This document shows positions 1 to 8,352 of a stretch of 64,000 bases of DNA, one piece after another (position 1 is the stretch's first letter; every line of letters begins with the position of its first letter). Made by a program: the position numbers and the translations under genes. Under the pieces are notes generated by a model. The model saw only the letters and a program-made list of their open reading frames with translations, was not told where the DNA came from and searched no databases. Origin of the DNA: S012-109 sp964425105 (lineage in GTDB: Bacteria; Pseudomonadota; Gammaproteobacteria; SZUA-140); the NCBI GenBank assembly GCA_964425105.1, contig CAYRLE010000003.1, positions 1-64,000 on the forward strand, read 5' to 3'.

Positions 1-3
1 ATG

Positions 4-84
4 GGTGATGGGTGATGGGTGATGGGTGATGGGTGATGAGATGAAGTGCGGTTTTCCATTACTCATCACCCGTTACTCATTACC
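4..84. repeat. Heptamer inverted repeat, GTGATGG type (site 1)
   Basis: Five exact tandem copies of GGTGATG fill 4-38. The opposite arm at 58-84 is made of the complementary units (TCATTAC, TCATCAC, GTTACTC). The spacer is about 20 bp. The element lies beyond the 3' end of the methyltransferase gene and may be cut by the window edge. It is the most regular of the heptamer sites, with no variation among the five left units. Confidence 0.85.
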
Positions 85-124
85 TGCCAGGTCGCAGATT
101 ACGGCGCTGTGTGCCTCATCCGCC

Positions 125-721
125 CTATGATGCCCCCTGCTCTCCAGGCTTCATTCCCACCAGCATGGCCTCGTCGCGGAAGCCGCGGCGGACATCCCCC
201 AGGGTGCCCTCCTCGCGGTACACCACCAGGCGCAGTTCGCTGAACAGGGCCAGCAATTCGTTTTCCGCCAAGCGGAATTCGGGATGGGAGGGGCCGCTGG
301 TGGAGACTGCTTCGCGGGTGAAGGTCTGGTAGAACAGCAGGCCGCCGGGGCGCAGGGCGCGAACCAGATGGGGACAGAGGGCGCGGTCCAGGAAATGGCT
401 TACCACCAGCACGTCATAGGCGGCCGCCTCCGGCGGCTGCTGCAGGACGTCGCGCACCGCCCCCGTCAGGGGCAGGCCGCGCTCGCCGGCCAGGGCCGCG
501 AGACGTTCGATGGCCACCGCCGAGATGTCCCAGGCCTCGGTGACCAGACCCTGCTGCGCCAGCAGCAGGGCATTGCCCCCCAGCCCGCAGGCAATCTCCA
601 GGGCCCGGCCGCTGCCCGGCAGCAGATGCAGGTTGTCCACCAGCACCGCCACGGCTTGGGGCAGACCTTCAGCCCTGTCGCGGTAGATGCGGTTCCATTT
701 GTCACGCATGTCTTCCGTCAT
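125..721 (-). CDS. Class I SAM-dependent methyltransferase
   Basis: A 198-residue Rossmann-fold methyltransferase. The SAM-binding glycine loop is LEIACGLGGN at residues 41-50, followed by an acidic residue in AWDIS. The VVSHFLDR and LRPGGLLFYQTF segments match motifs IV and VI of TehB/UbiE-like small-molecule methyltransferases. The start is placed at the ATG at 721 because AGGAG lies 5 bases upstream; a longer reading would run inside trkH. The gene begins 7 bp after the trkH stop, which sits in its ribosome site, so the two are probably translationally coupled. Substrate is not recognisable; TehB-like (tellurite/thiopurine) chemistry is only a family guess. Confidence 0.85.
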   Translation of the reverse strand: MTEDMRDKWNRIYRDRAEGLPQAVAVLVDNLHLLPGSGRALEIACGLGGNALLLAQQGLVTEAWDISAVAIERLAALAGERGLPLTGAVRDVLQQPPEAAAYDVLVVSHFLDRALCPHLVRALRPGGLLFYQTFTREAVSTSGPSHPEFRLAENELLALFSELRLVVYREEGTLGDVRRGFRDEAMLVGMKPGEQGAS

Positions 722-728
722 GATCTCC

Positions 729-2183
729 TCACTTGCGCCAGAAAGTCGGGGTGAACAGGACCAGGAGGGTGAAGATCTCCAGGCGCCCCAATAGCATGGC
801 CACGCACAGCACCCATTTAGCCGCCGGGTTGACGGCGGCATAGTTGGCGCCCACTTCACCCAGCCCCGGCCCCAGGTTGTTGATGCAGGCGGCGACGGCC
901 GAGAAGGCGGTGATGAGATCCAGGCCGGTGGCCGCCAGGATCAGTGACATGCAGCAGAAACAGATAACATAGAGGGAAAAAAAGCCCCAGATGGAATCCA
1001 TCACCTCGCCGGACAGGGGTTTACCCCCCACTTTCACCAGAAAGCGGGCATTGGGGTGCACCAGGCGCTTGATCTCACGCATGCCCTGCTTGAGCAGCAG
1101 CAGTACGCGGATCACCTTGAGGCCGCCGCCGGTGGAGCCGGCACAGCCGCCGATAAAACTGGACAACAACAACAGCACCGGCAGGAAGGAGGGCCACATA
1201 TGGTACTGGGCAGTGGTGAAGCCGGTGGTGGTGCCGATGGAGACCGCCTGAAAGATACCATGATGGAGGGCGCTGCCGAAGGCCGAGAAGGTGCCGGTGT
1301 AATAGAGATAACTGGTGGTGATCACCGCGGTGATGGCCAGGGCGCTGAGATAGGTGCGGAACTCGGGATCACCCAGATAGGGCCGCAGGCTGAGATTGCG
1401 CCAGGCGAGGAAATGCAAGGCGAAATTGATCCCCGCCAGGAGCATGAATACCACTGCCACGGCCTCGATGACGGCACTGTTGAAGTAGCCTATGCTGGCG
1501 TCGTGGGTGGAATAGCCGCCGATGGCGACCGTGGAAAAGCTGTGGGCCACGGCGTCGAAAGGTGTCATGCCGGCGGCCCAGTAGGCCAGGGCGCAGAGGA
1601 TGGTGAGCCCCAGATAGATGTACCACAGGGCCTTGGCGGTCTCGGTGATGCGCGGCGTGAGCTTGTTGTCCTTTATGGGGCCGGGGGTCTCGGCCCGGTA
1701 GAGTTGCATGCCGCCGACCCCCAGCATGGGCAGGATGGCCACCGCCAGCACGATGATCCCCATACCACCCAGCCATTGCAGTTGCTGGCGGTAGTAGAGC
1801 AGTGAATGGGGCAATTCATCGAGGCCGACAATCACCGTCGCTCCGGTGGTGGTGAGACCGGACAGGGACTCGAAGACGGCATCCACCAGATCCAGCCCCA
1901 GGGCCGGGCTGCTGCGCAGGAAAGGCAAGGCGCCAAACATGCCCAGCACCACCCAGAACAGTACCACCACCATGAAGCCGTCGCGCAGACGCAGGTCCTT
2001 GCTGTAACTGCGCAAGGGAAGCCAGAGCAGCAGCCCGGAAAGCAGTGTCGCAGTGAATATCTCCAGGAACAGCCACACCGTCGGCTCCCCGTAGATCCAG
2101 GCCACCAGGGCCGGGGGCAGCATGGTGAGGCTGAAGATGGTCAGCAGGACACCGATGATCTTGAGTATGGCCTTGTATTGCAT
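729..2183 (-). CDS. trkH: Trk potassium uptake system, membrane subunit TrkH
   Basis: A 484-residue polytopic membrane protein, the K+-translocating subunit of the Trk system. The first pore loop reads SLSGLTTTGATV near residue 108, the TTTGAT-type selectivity filter of TrkH/KtrB. Further pore-loop signatures (VAIGGYST, SIGTTTGFTTAQY, NNLGPGLGEVG) follow at the expected spacing, and GGCAGSTGGG lies in the region of the gating loop. It is 59 bp downstream of trkA, its nucleotide-binding partner, on the same strand. The length matches E. coli TrkH (483). Confidence 0.97.
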   Translation of the reverse strand: MQYKAILKIIGVLLTIFSLTMLPPALVAWIYGEPTVWLFLEIFTATLLSGLLLWLPLRSYSKDLRLRDGFMVVVLFWVVLGMFGALPFLRSSPALGLDLVDAVFESLSGLTTTGATVIVGLDELPHSLLYYRQQLQWLGGMGIIVLAVAILPMLGVGGMQLYRAETPGPIKDNKLTPRITETAKALWYIYLGLTILCALAYWAAGMTPFDAVAHSFSTVAIGGYSTHDASIGYFNSAVIEAVAVVFMLLAGINFALHFLAWRNLSLRPYLGDPEFRTYLSALAITAVITTSYLYYTGTFSAFGSALHHGIFQAVSIGTTTGFTTAQYHMWPSFLPVLLLLSSFIGGCAGSTGGGLKVIRVLLLLKQGMREIKRLVHPNARFLVKVGGKPLSGEVMDSIWGFFSLYVICFCCMSLILAATGLDLITAFSAVAACINNLGPGLGEVGANYAAVNPAAKWVLCVAMLLGRLEIFTLLVLFTPTFWRK

Positions 2184-2242
2184 GGGTCTCTGGCGTTCAG
2201 CCGGCGGCCATCGTCAAGCAGGACAAGCAGCCGGGGCAGCGC

Positions 2243-3616
2243 TCACAGGAAGGTGACTCCCACCTGGAACAGGCGCTCCACCTCGGTGATGCGTTTCTTG
2301 TCCACCAGAAACAGGATCACATGGTCATCCGCCTCGATCACGGTGTCATGGTGGGCCATGATCACCTCGTCGCCGCGCACGATGGCGCCGATGGTAGTGC
2401 CCGCTGGCAGCTTGATGTCCTCGATGGCCCGCCCCACCACCTTGGAGGAGCGTTCATCGCCATGGGCCACCGCCTCGATGGCCTCGGCGGCGCCGCGCCG
2501 CAGGGAGTGCACCACCACCACGTCGCCACGCCGCACATGGGCCAGCAGGCCACCGATGGTGGCCAACTGAGGGGAGATGGCGATATCGATATCGCTGCTC
2601 TCCACCAGGTCCACATAGGCGGCGCGGTTGATGAGGGCCATCACCTTGCGCGCCCCGAGGCGCTTGGCGAGCATGGCGGAGAGGATATTGGCCTCGTCGT
2701 CGTTGGTGACGGCGCAAAACACATCGGCGTTCTCGATATTTTCCTCGATGAGCAGGTCCTCGTCGGCGGCATCGCCCAACAGCACCAGGGTCTTGTCCAG
2801 TTCTTCGGAGAGCATGTTGACGCGCTCCGGGTTGTGTTCGATGAGCTTGAGTTGGTACTTGCCCTCCAGGGCCGCCGCCAGGCCCTTGCCGATATTGCCG
2901 CCGCCCACCAGGATGATGCGCTTCACCGGCTTGTCCATACGCCGCAACTCGCTCATCACGGCGCGAATATTCTCCGTGGCGGCGATGAAGAACACCTCGT
3001 CGTCCACCTCGATGACGGTGTCGCCCTGGGGTGTGATGGGCGTGCCGCGCCGGAAGATGGCTGCCACCCGGCTCTCCACGGCTGGCATGTGTTCACGCAG
3101 TTCGCGCAGTTCGTGGCCTACCAGGGGGCCGCCGTAGTAGGCCCGTACCGCCACCAGGCGCACCCGGCCATTGGCAAACTCCAGCACCTGGAGGGCACCG
3201 GGATATTCGATGAGGCGCTGCACCTGCTCGATGACCGCCTGCTCGGGACTGATGAGCATGTCGATGGGCAGGGCCTCCTGGGCGAACAGCTGGTTGTGGG
3301 CCAGGTAGTCCCGGGCCCGCACGCGGGCGATCTTGGTGGGGGTGTGAAACAGTGTGTAGGCCACCTGGCAGGCCACCATGTTGGTCTCGTCGCTGTTGGT
3401 GACGGCGATCACCATGTCGGCGTCCTCCGCACCGGCGCGCGCCAGGACCCCGGGGTGGGAGGCATGGCCCATCACGGTGCGCAGATCGAGACGATCCTGG
3501 AGTTCGTGGAGACGCTTGGCGTCGTGATCCACCACGGTGATGTCATTGGCCTCCCGCACCAGGTTCTCCGCCACCGAGGATCCCACCTGCCCCGCACCCA
3601 GAATGATGATTTTCAT
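2243..3616 (-). CDS. trkA: Trk system potassium uptake regulator TrkA
   Basis: A 457-residue cytosolic NAD(H)/ATP-binding gating subunit of Trk. It has two tandem RCK units: the first opens with GAGQVG at residues 7-12, the second with GGGNIG near residue 240, each followed by an acidic residue at the end of beta-2 (VVDHD, LIEHN) and then an RCK_C half. The length equals E. coli TrkA (458). It is transcribed toward trkH and separated from ntrX by the structured element at 3657-3939, so it may have its own promoter inside or next to that element. Confidence 0.97.
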   Translation of the reverse strand: MKIIILGAGQVGSSVAENLVREANDITVVDHDAKRLHELQDRLDLRTVMGHASHPGVLARAGAEDADMVIAVTNSDETNMVACQVAYTLFHTPTKIARVRARDYLAHNQLFAQEALPIDMLISPEQAVIEQVQRLIEYPGALQVLEFANGRVRLVAVRAYYGGPLVGHELRELREHMPAVESRVAAIFRRGTPITPQGDTVIEVDDEVFFIAATENIRAVMSELRRMDKPVKRIILVGGGNIGKGLAAALEGKYQLKLIEHNPERVNMLSEELDKTLVLLGDAADEDLLIEENIENADVFCAVTNDDEANILSAMLAKRLGARKVMALINRAAYVDLVESSDIDIAISPQLATIGGLLAHVRRGDVVVVHSLRRGAAEAIEAVAHGDERSSKVVGRAIEDIKLPAGTTIGAIVRGDEVIMAHHDTVIEADDHVILFLVDKKRITEVERLFQVGVTFL

Positions 3617-3656
3617 GACCTGTCCGCCAGCATTGTTATCGTGTTGTGCACGTTAT

Positions 3657-3939
3657 TATTAACCCGGCCACCTAATATGTCGGGTTCAGCCGCGCTGTGC
3701 GCGCACACGGCAAGGCGTCAAAACGCCGCTGTAGTCATTCTACAGCCAGTTTTGACAACGTAGTCCGTGGGTGCGCACAGCGCGGCCTGTCATCCTATTT
3801 AATCTGTTAGGCGCTTCAGGCATGCCCCCTCTCCGCGTTGCGCACCTTGCCAAGGGAATCACCCTTGACGGCGGCGCGCGCCTTGACAGGGCACATGCCT
3901 GAAGCGCTGAACCCGACATATTAGGTGGCCGGGTTAATA
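3657..3939. mobile_element. 283-bp MITE-like element with 33-bp perfect terminal inverted repeats
   Basis: The ends 3657-3689 and 3907-3939 are perfect 33-bp inverted repeats, starting TATTAACCCGG. The interior folds into two further hairpins. The left one pairs 3690-3702 with 3773-3785, then 3717-3724 with 3749-3756, with tip stem 3728-3734/3740-3746 (loop TCATT). The right one pairs 3811-3824 with 3894-3907, with tip stem 3851-3856/3862-3867 (loop AATCA). The whole is a cloverleaf with one outer stem and two long arms. No ORF of its own and no clear target duplication are seen. It fills most of the 386-bp gap between trkA and ntrX. It is probably a non-autonomous transposed element or a structured RNA/DNA repeat. 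Confidence 0.85.
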
Positions 3940-4002
3940 TTGTCTGCGCCGAATCTTGAACCACTGTGAATTTAACACGGCCATCCCCGTCACGCCACGT
4001 CC

Positions 4003-5349
4003 TCACTTGATGCCCAGTTCGCGCAGTTTGCGATAGAGATGAGTGCGCTCGATGCCGGCCACCTGGGCCACCTTGCTGATGTTGCCGCCACTGAGCCCCA
4101 GTTGGTATTCGAAATAGGCCTTCTCGAATTGCTTGCGCGCCGCCCGCAGGGGGGCGTCGAATTCGATGGGAATCTCGGCGATGGCGTGCTTGGCACACAT
4201 ACCCAGGGCCAGTTCCACGTCTTCCAGGGTGATCTCCTCGCCGTGGCACAGGATCAACAGACGCTGCACCAGGTTCTTGAGTTCGCGCACATTGCCCGGC
4301 CAGTGGTACTGGCGCAGACGCTTCAAGGCGGCAGTGGAAAAATGGCGGTAAGGGAGTCCCTCCTGGCTGGCGAACACGTCCACATAGTATTCCAGCAGTT
4401 CCGAAATGTCCTCGCTGTGCTCCCGCAGCGGCGGAATGCGCAAGGGCACCACATTGAGTTGATAGTAGAGGTCCTCGCGGAAACGACCGGCGCGCACCTC
4501 CTCTTCCAGGTCGCGGTGGGTGGCCGCCACCACGCGCACGTCGAACTCCACCGGCGCACTGCCCCCCACGCGCAAGAAGGTCTTGGTCTCCAGGGAACTG
4601 AGCAGCTTGGCCTGCACCGTGGCATCCATGTCCGCCACCTCGCCGAGGAACAAAGTGCCACCATTGGCCTGCTCCAGATAGCCGTAGCTGATCTTGTCCC
4701 CCTCCTCGCTGCCGAACAACTCCACCGCGGCATTGTCCCCCGAGATGGCGGCCACACCCACCTCCACGAAGGGCCGCTCGGCGCGCGGACTGCAGCAGTG
4801 CAAATAGCGTGCAAACAGCTCCTTGCCGCTGCCGGGCTCGCCGCTGATGAGCACCCAGGCGTTGTGCTGGGCAATGCGCTGCACCTGGCTGCGCAACTCC
4901 TGCATCACGACGCTGCGGCCGATGGGTTCCACCAGGGGCTGGATGTACTTGCGCAGCCCGATGTTCTCGCGCTGCAGCTTGTCCGCCTCCAGGGCGCGCT
5001 GCACCACCAGCAGCAGCTTGGACAGGGACAGCGGCTTCTCCACAAAGTCGTAGGCCCCCAGGCGGGTGGCCTCCACCGCGGTCTCCACGGTGCCATGGCC
5101 GGAGATCATAATCACCGGCGCCACCAGCCCCTGCCCCGTGGCCCACTCCTTGAGCAGAGTGATGCCATCCACGTCGGGCAGCCAGACATCCAGCAGGATG
5201 AGATCGGGGCGGCGCAGGCGTAGGGCCTGGCGGGCATGCCCGGCGTCCTCTGCTATCCCCACCTCGTAACCCTCGTCCTCGAGGATTTCCTTGATCAACT
5301 CGCGGATGTCCCGCTCGTCATCGACCACCAGTATATAAGGTGCGCTCAT
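4003..5349 (-). CDS. ntrX: NtrX-type response regulator with degenerate AAA+ domain
   Basis: A 448-residue response regulator: receiver domain 1-120 with phospho-acceptor D54, sigma-54 type AAA+ domain about 145-370 (Walker A GEPGSGKE at 170-177), and a C-terminal Fis-type helix-turn-helix (GGNISKVAQVAGIERTHLYRKL). It pairs with the NtrY kinase, whose stop overlaps its start by 4 bp. Two catalytic features are missing. The GAFTGA loop is replaced around 217-224 by EGDKISYG, and Walker B reads TLFLGE, with Gly236 (codon 4644-4642, GGC) where Asp is expected. Loss of GAFTGA is known in many NtrX proteins; the D-to-G change is unusual. It may regulate DNA without activating sigma-54. Confidence 0.93.
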   Translation of the reverse strand: MSAPYILVVDDERDIRELIKEILEDEGYEVGIAEDAGHARQALRLRRPDLILLDVWLPDVDGITLLKEWATGQGLVAPVIMISGHGTVETAVEATRLGAYDFVEKPLSLSKLLLVVQRALEADKLQRENIGLRKYIQPLVEPIGRSVVMQELRSQVQRIAQHNAWVLISGEPGSGKELFARYLHCCSPRAERPFVEVGVAAISGDNAAVELFGSEEGDKISYGYLEQANGGTLFLGEVADMDATVQAKLLSSLETKTFLRVGGSAPVEFDVRVVAATHRDLEEEVRAGRFREDLYYQLNVVPLRIPPLREHSEDISELLEYYVDVFASQEGLPYRHFSTAALKRLRQYHWPGNVRELKNLVQRLLILCHGEEITLEDVELALGMCAKHAIAEIPIEFDAPLRAARKQFEKAYFEYQLGLSGGNISKVAQVAGIERTHLYRKLRELGIK

Positions 5350-7625
5350 GTGGCTCTCTGTCCTTTATGCTGTTTACCACCTCTGCCCTGATCCCCGGCA
5401 TCCAGGTAATCCTCGCTCATCTCCAGGCTGTCGTCATCAGTGATGGCTGTGCCTTGCTGGACGGCATGCTCCAGCGGCAGGCGGATAACGATGGCGGCGC
5501 CGCCAGCGGAGGGATTCTCTGCCCAGATGATGCCGCCGTGCTCCTCGACGATTTTTTTCACGATGGCCAGGCCCAGGCCGCTGCCCTTGGGCTTGGTGGT
5601 GACATAGGGCTCGAAGAAGCGCCCCATCATGTTTTCGGGGATCCCCGGGCCGTTGTCGCAAACCCGCAGTTCGATCATGGCCAGGCCGGCGTCATGGATC
5701 TCGCCGGTGGTGATGGTGACACGGCAGGGCCCTGCCGCCGCCTCCACGGAATTCTTGATGAGATTGTGGAGCAACTGGCGGATGCGGCCGCTGTCGATCT
5801 TGACCAGGGGCAGGTGGGGGGCCAGTTCGGTGTGAAAGCGGATCTTGCCCTCGTCGCCGCGGTAGAGATCCAGCACCTCGTTGATGAGGGCATTGAGATC
5901 GCTGTAGTGCAGTTCCAGCCGGGGGGTGCGGGCATACTCGGCAAAGGCCTGCACCATTTCCTTCATCACCTCCACCTGCTGCACGATGGTGTGGGTGGCA
6001 CGTTTCAGCACCTCGGCATCCTCCGGTTTCATCTTGGCCAGATACTTGTGACGCAGGCGCTCGGCAGAGAGGCGAATGGGGGTAAGAGGATTCTTGATCT
6101 CGTGGGCGAGGCGTCGCGCCACCTCGCCCCAGGCGGCGTCGCGCTGGGCCTGCACCAGAGCGGTGATGTCCTCCACCACGATCACATGGCCGGCAGGCCG
6201 GCCGCCCTCCGCGGGCAGGGTGGTGCCGCGGCACATCAGCACCTGGCGGCCGCCGGGACCGAAGAGATTGATCTCCTGGCGCCATTCATGCCCTGATTTC
6301 AGCTGGCGCTCGATGGCCTCCACGAAATGTTTGAGGGCAGTATTGGCGGTGGCGATCTCGGTCAGGGGGTGGCCCACGAAGCCCTTCAGTTCCACCTCCA
6401 GAATGTGGCTGGCGGCGGCGTTGGCAGTGCGAATCACGTTATGCCGGTCCAGTGTCAGCACACCAGAGGATAGCCGTCCCAACACGGCGCGCAGATAGGC
6501 GCGCTCGCCCTCCGCCTGCTGCTGACTGAGCTTCACCTCATCACGGGCGCGGGCAATCTTCTCCGTCATGTCATTGAAGGATTTCACCAAGAAACCCAGT
6601 TCGTCGCTGGAATGCTGCGGCAGGCGCTTGCTGTAGTCGCCGCCGGCCACCGCCCGGGTACCGATGGCCAGCACACGGATGGGCGCCACCAGGCGGCGCG
6701 CCGAATAGAAGGCAGCCCACACCGCAAACAGCAGGCTCATGAACAGTACCAGGGAGAGGGTAAGAATGAAACTGAACTTGAGCGGCTTGCGCAGGTAGGT
6801 GAGTTGCTGATAGCGGCTGTAGGCGTTCTGTACATTGTTGGCCAGCTTCTGCACCTGGGGCGAAAGGGGGTAGAGGGCATTGAGGAGGCGCTTGCCGACG
6901 GCGGCACCTACAGCGGGCAACGCCACCACCACCCGCATGTGCAGGCCACGCTCCCCTAGGGCATCGACAGCGATGTAGTTGGTGCCCTGCAGAACCTGGC
7001 GCAGGGTCTCCTCGCCGGGCAGGTCGGGCAGCAGGCGGGTAGGGTCACTGCTGCTGGAGGCGATGATGTGCTCGATGCTGGTAAGCAGGGTCAGTTCATC
7101 GGCCTCGTGACGGGCACGCAGATCGTCCAGCAGCAGCGCCGCCTGATCGTCCGGCAGCAGGGAGATCTTGTCGACGATGGACAGGGTGCGGCGCAGATAT
7201 TCACGCTTGCGCTCATTGAGGGAATCACGGCTCAGGGCCAGGGCATCGTCAAAGGCCTGCTCGATGTGGACGTCGAACCAGCTGTCGATACCGCGTTGAA
7301 TGAACTGCAGGGAAAAATAATACACCAGGGAGACCGGTGCCATGGCGATCACCACGAACACCACGACCAGGCGCAGGGTCAGCCGGGAGCCGGTGGCACC
7401 GTTGCGGTACTGGCGCACCAGGCGCACCAAGTTGGCGCTGATGAGCAGCAACAGCATGATCAAGGCCAGGATGTTGATGAACAACAGGGTCAGGTAGATG
7501 CGTCCGAAGCGCTCCGAATTCTCGGTGGCCGCGCTCATCATGTAGAGAGAAAAGATCAGCAGCAGGAACAGCACCACCACCGGGGCGATGCCGTTGCTGA
7601 TGCGCCTCAGAAATGCAGCGGCCAT
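5346..7625 (-). CDS. ntrY: NtrY-type nitrogen/redox sensor histidine kinase
   Basis: A 759-residue membrane histidine kinase. Hydrophobic segments lie near 10-35, 40-65 and 80-110, then a periplasmic region, another membrane helix before a HAMP domain (RRLVAPIRVLAIGTRAVA), a PAS domain, HisKA with phospho-acceptor H508 (RRLAHEIKNPL), and HATPase_c with N box LHNLIKNSVEA and G boxes DNGPGIPE and GSGLGLAI. The start is set at the ATG at 7625, giving a 19-bp overlap with the DUF4390 gene; the longer reading is a shadow of that gene. It is coupled to ntrX by an ATGA overlap. Confidence 0.95.
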   Translation of the reverse strand: MAAAFLRRISNGIAPVVVLFLLLIFSLYMMSAATENSERFGRIYLTLLFINILALIMLLLLISANLVRLVRQYRNGATGSRLTLRLVVVFVVIAMAPVSLVYYFSLQFIQRGIDSWFDVHIEQAFDDALALSRDSLNERKREYLRRTLSIVDKISLLPDDQAALLLDDLRARHEADELTLLTSIEHIIASSSSDPTRLLPDLPGEETLRQVLQGTNYIAVDALGERGLHMRVVVALPAVGAAVGKRLLNALYPLSPQVQKLANNVQNAYSRYQQLTYLRKPLKFSFILTLSLVLFMSLLFAVWAAFYSARRLVAPIRVLAIGTRAVAGGDYSKRLPQHSSDELGFLVKSFNDMTEKIARARDEVKLSQQQAEGERAYLRAVLGRLSSGVLTLDRHNVIRTANAAASHILEVELKGFVGHPLTEIATANTALKHFVEAIERQLKSGHEWRQEINLFGPGGRQVLMCRGTTLPAEGGRPAGHVIVVEDITALVQAQRDAAWGEVARRLAHEIKNPLTPIRLSAERLRHKYLAKMKPEDAEVLKRATHTIVQQVEVMKEMVQAFAEYARTPRLELHYSDLNALINEVLDLYRGDEGKIRFHTELAPHLPLVKIDSGRIRQLLHNLIKNSVEAAAGPCRVTITTGEIHDAGLAMIELRVCDNGPGIPENMMGRFFEPYVTTKPKGSGLGLAIVKKIVEEHGGIIWAENPSAGGAAIVIRLPLEHAVQQGTAITDDDSLEMSEDYLDAGDQGRGGKQHKGQRAT

Positions 7626-8188
7626 GTGTGCCACTCGCTCTTCAGATGCCAGTCGGCAGAAATATAGGAAAGCAGACGCAGCGGCACCGGGAGGGCCTCC
7701 TCGTCGAGTTGGATCTGCATGCGCCCGTAGTACTTCTCGTGGGAATCCAGGAGATTGCGGTCCAGCAGGGGCAGGCGCACGATGGTGCCCAGCACCGAGA
7801 CCGCGGCCTCCAGGGAGGGAAAGCGAAACTGGGAACCGCTGTTGAGATTGGTAAGCAGATACTGCTGGGTGAGGGCGTGGAACTCCAGACGGTAGCGCTG
7901 CTCCAGCCTGGCCGTTACATCGTCCAGCCAATAGTCGCGCTGGCGCAGGATCTCGATATTCACCAGGATGGTCAGCGGCACCCCCTCGTGGAGGGCGTCC
8001 ACCATGGGCCTGCTCAGCCGGTAGCTGACGGCGGCATTGAGATACAGCACTTCATCAACCACCTCCGTATGCACCTCGTGGATCACCACATTGTCGTCGG
8101 CATGGGCGGGTGGCGTCCACAGGGCCAAGGGCAATACCCACACCGCGCCCAGCAGAGCCAGGCAGGGGCGCAGCAGTATCGTGCCCAT
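7607..8188 (-). CDS. DUF4390 family exported protein
   Basis: A 193-residue protein of the DUF4390 family, commonly found directly upstream of ntrYX and downstream of rsmB in gammaproteobacteria. It begins with a hydrophobic signal-like segment ending in an AHA-type cleavage motif near residue 30. The rest is a beta-rich soluble domain (VSYRLSRPMVDAL, YRLEFHAL). An in-frame TTG at 8230 would add 14 residues; the ATG is preferred although neither has a strong ribosome site. Its conserved location suggests a link with NtrY signalling or envelope function; no biochemical role is known to me. Confidence 0.88.
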   Translation of the reverse strand: MGTILLRPCLALLGAVWVLPLALWTPPAHADDNVVIHEVHTEVVDEVLYLNAAVSYRLSRPMVDALHEGVPLTILVNIEILRQRDYWLDDVTARLEQRYRLEFHALTQQYLLTNLNSGSQFRFPSLEAAVSVLGTIVRLPLLDRNLLDSHEKYYGRMQIQLDEEALPVPLRLLSYISADWHLKSEWHTWPLHF

Positions 8189-8297
8189 GCCGCTTGCGCG
8201 GCTGTTAATGTCGAGTAATGCCGCTATCAACTCTCATGTTTCCCTGTCAGTCTCATCACGATATTCGATGACATGCGATATTCAAACTTCCTGTTTT

Positions 8298-8314
8298 GGT
8301 GGGCAATGCCCGCC
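8298..8314. repeat. GGTGGGC palindrome, copy 1
   Basis: GGTGGGCA and TGCCCGCC flank a single A, forming a hairpin with one wobble pair. It lies in the 164-bp gap between rsmB and the DUF4390 gene. The same pattern recurs at 23842-23858, 46787-46803 and 46905-46920, always between genes. Confidence 0.6.
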
Positions 8315-8352
8315 ATGCATACCCCGCTGAACTTTACCTAAAGCGAGTGAAG

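Noticed and set aside
3617..4002. attC/integron-type recombination site
   Set aside because: The element is folded like an attC site, but it is far longer, there is no integron integrase or cassette array, and the ends are long perfect inverted repeats instead of R/L boxes.
3740..5146. Long minus-strand frames overlapping ntrX and the 283-bp element
   Set aside because: They are frame-shifted readings of ntrX that run on into the structured element; their low-complexity Gly/Ala/Arg composition is typical of shadows.
5346..7931. An 861-residue NtrY
   Set aside because: The first 102 residues are an out-of-frame reading of the DUF4390 gene. The hydrophobic NtrY start follows the ATG at 7625.
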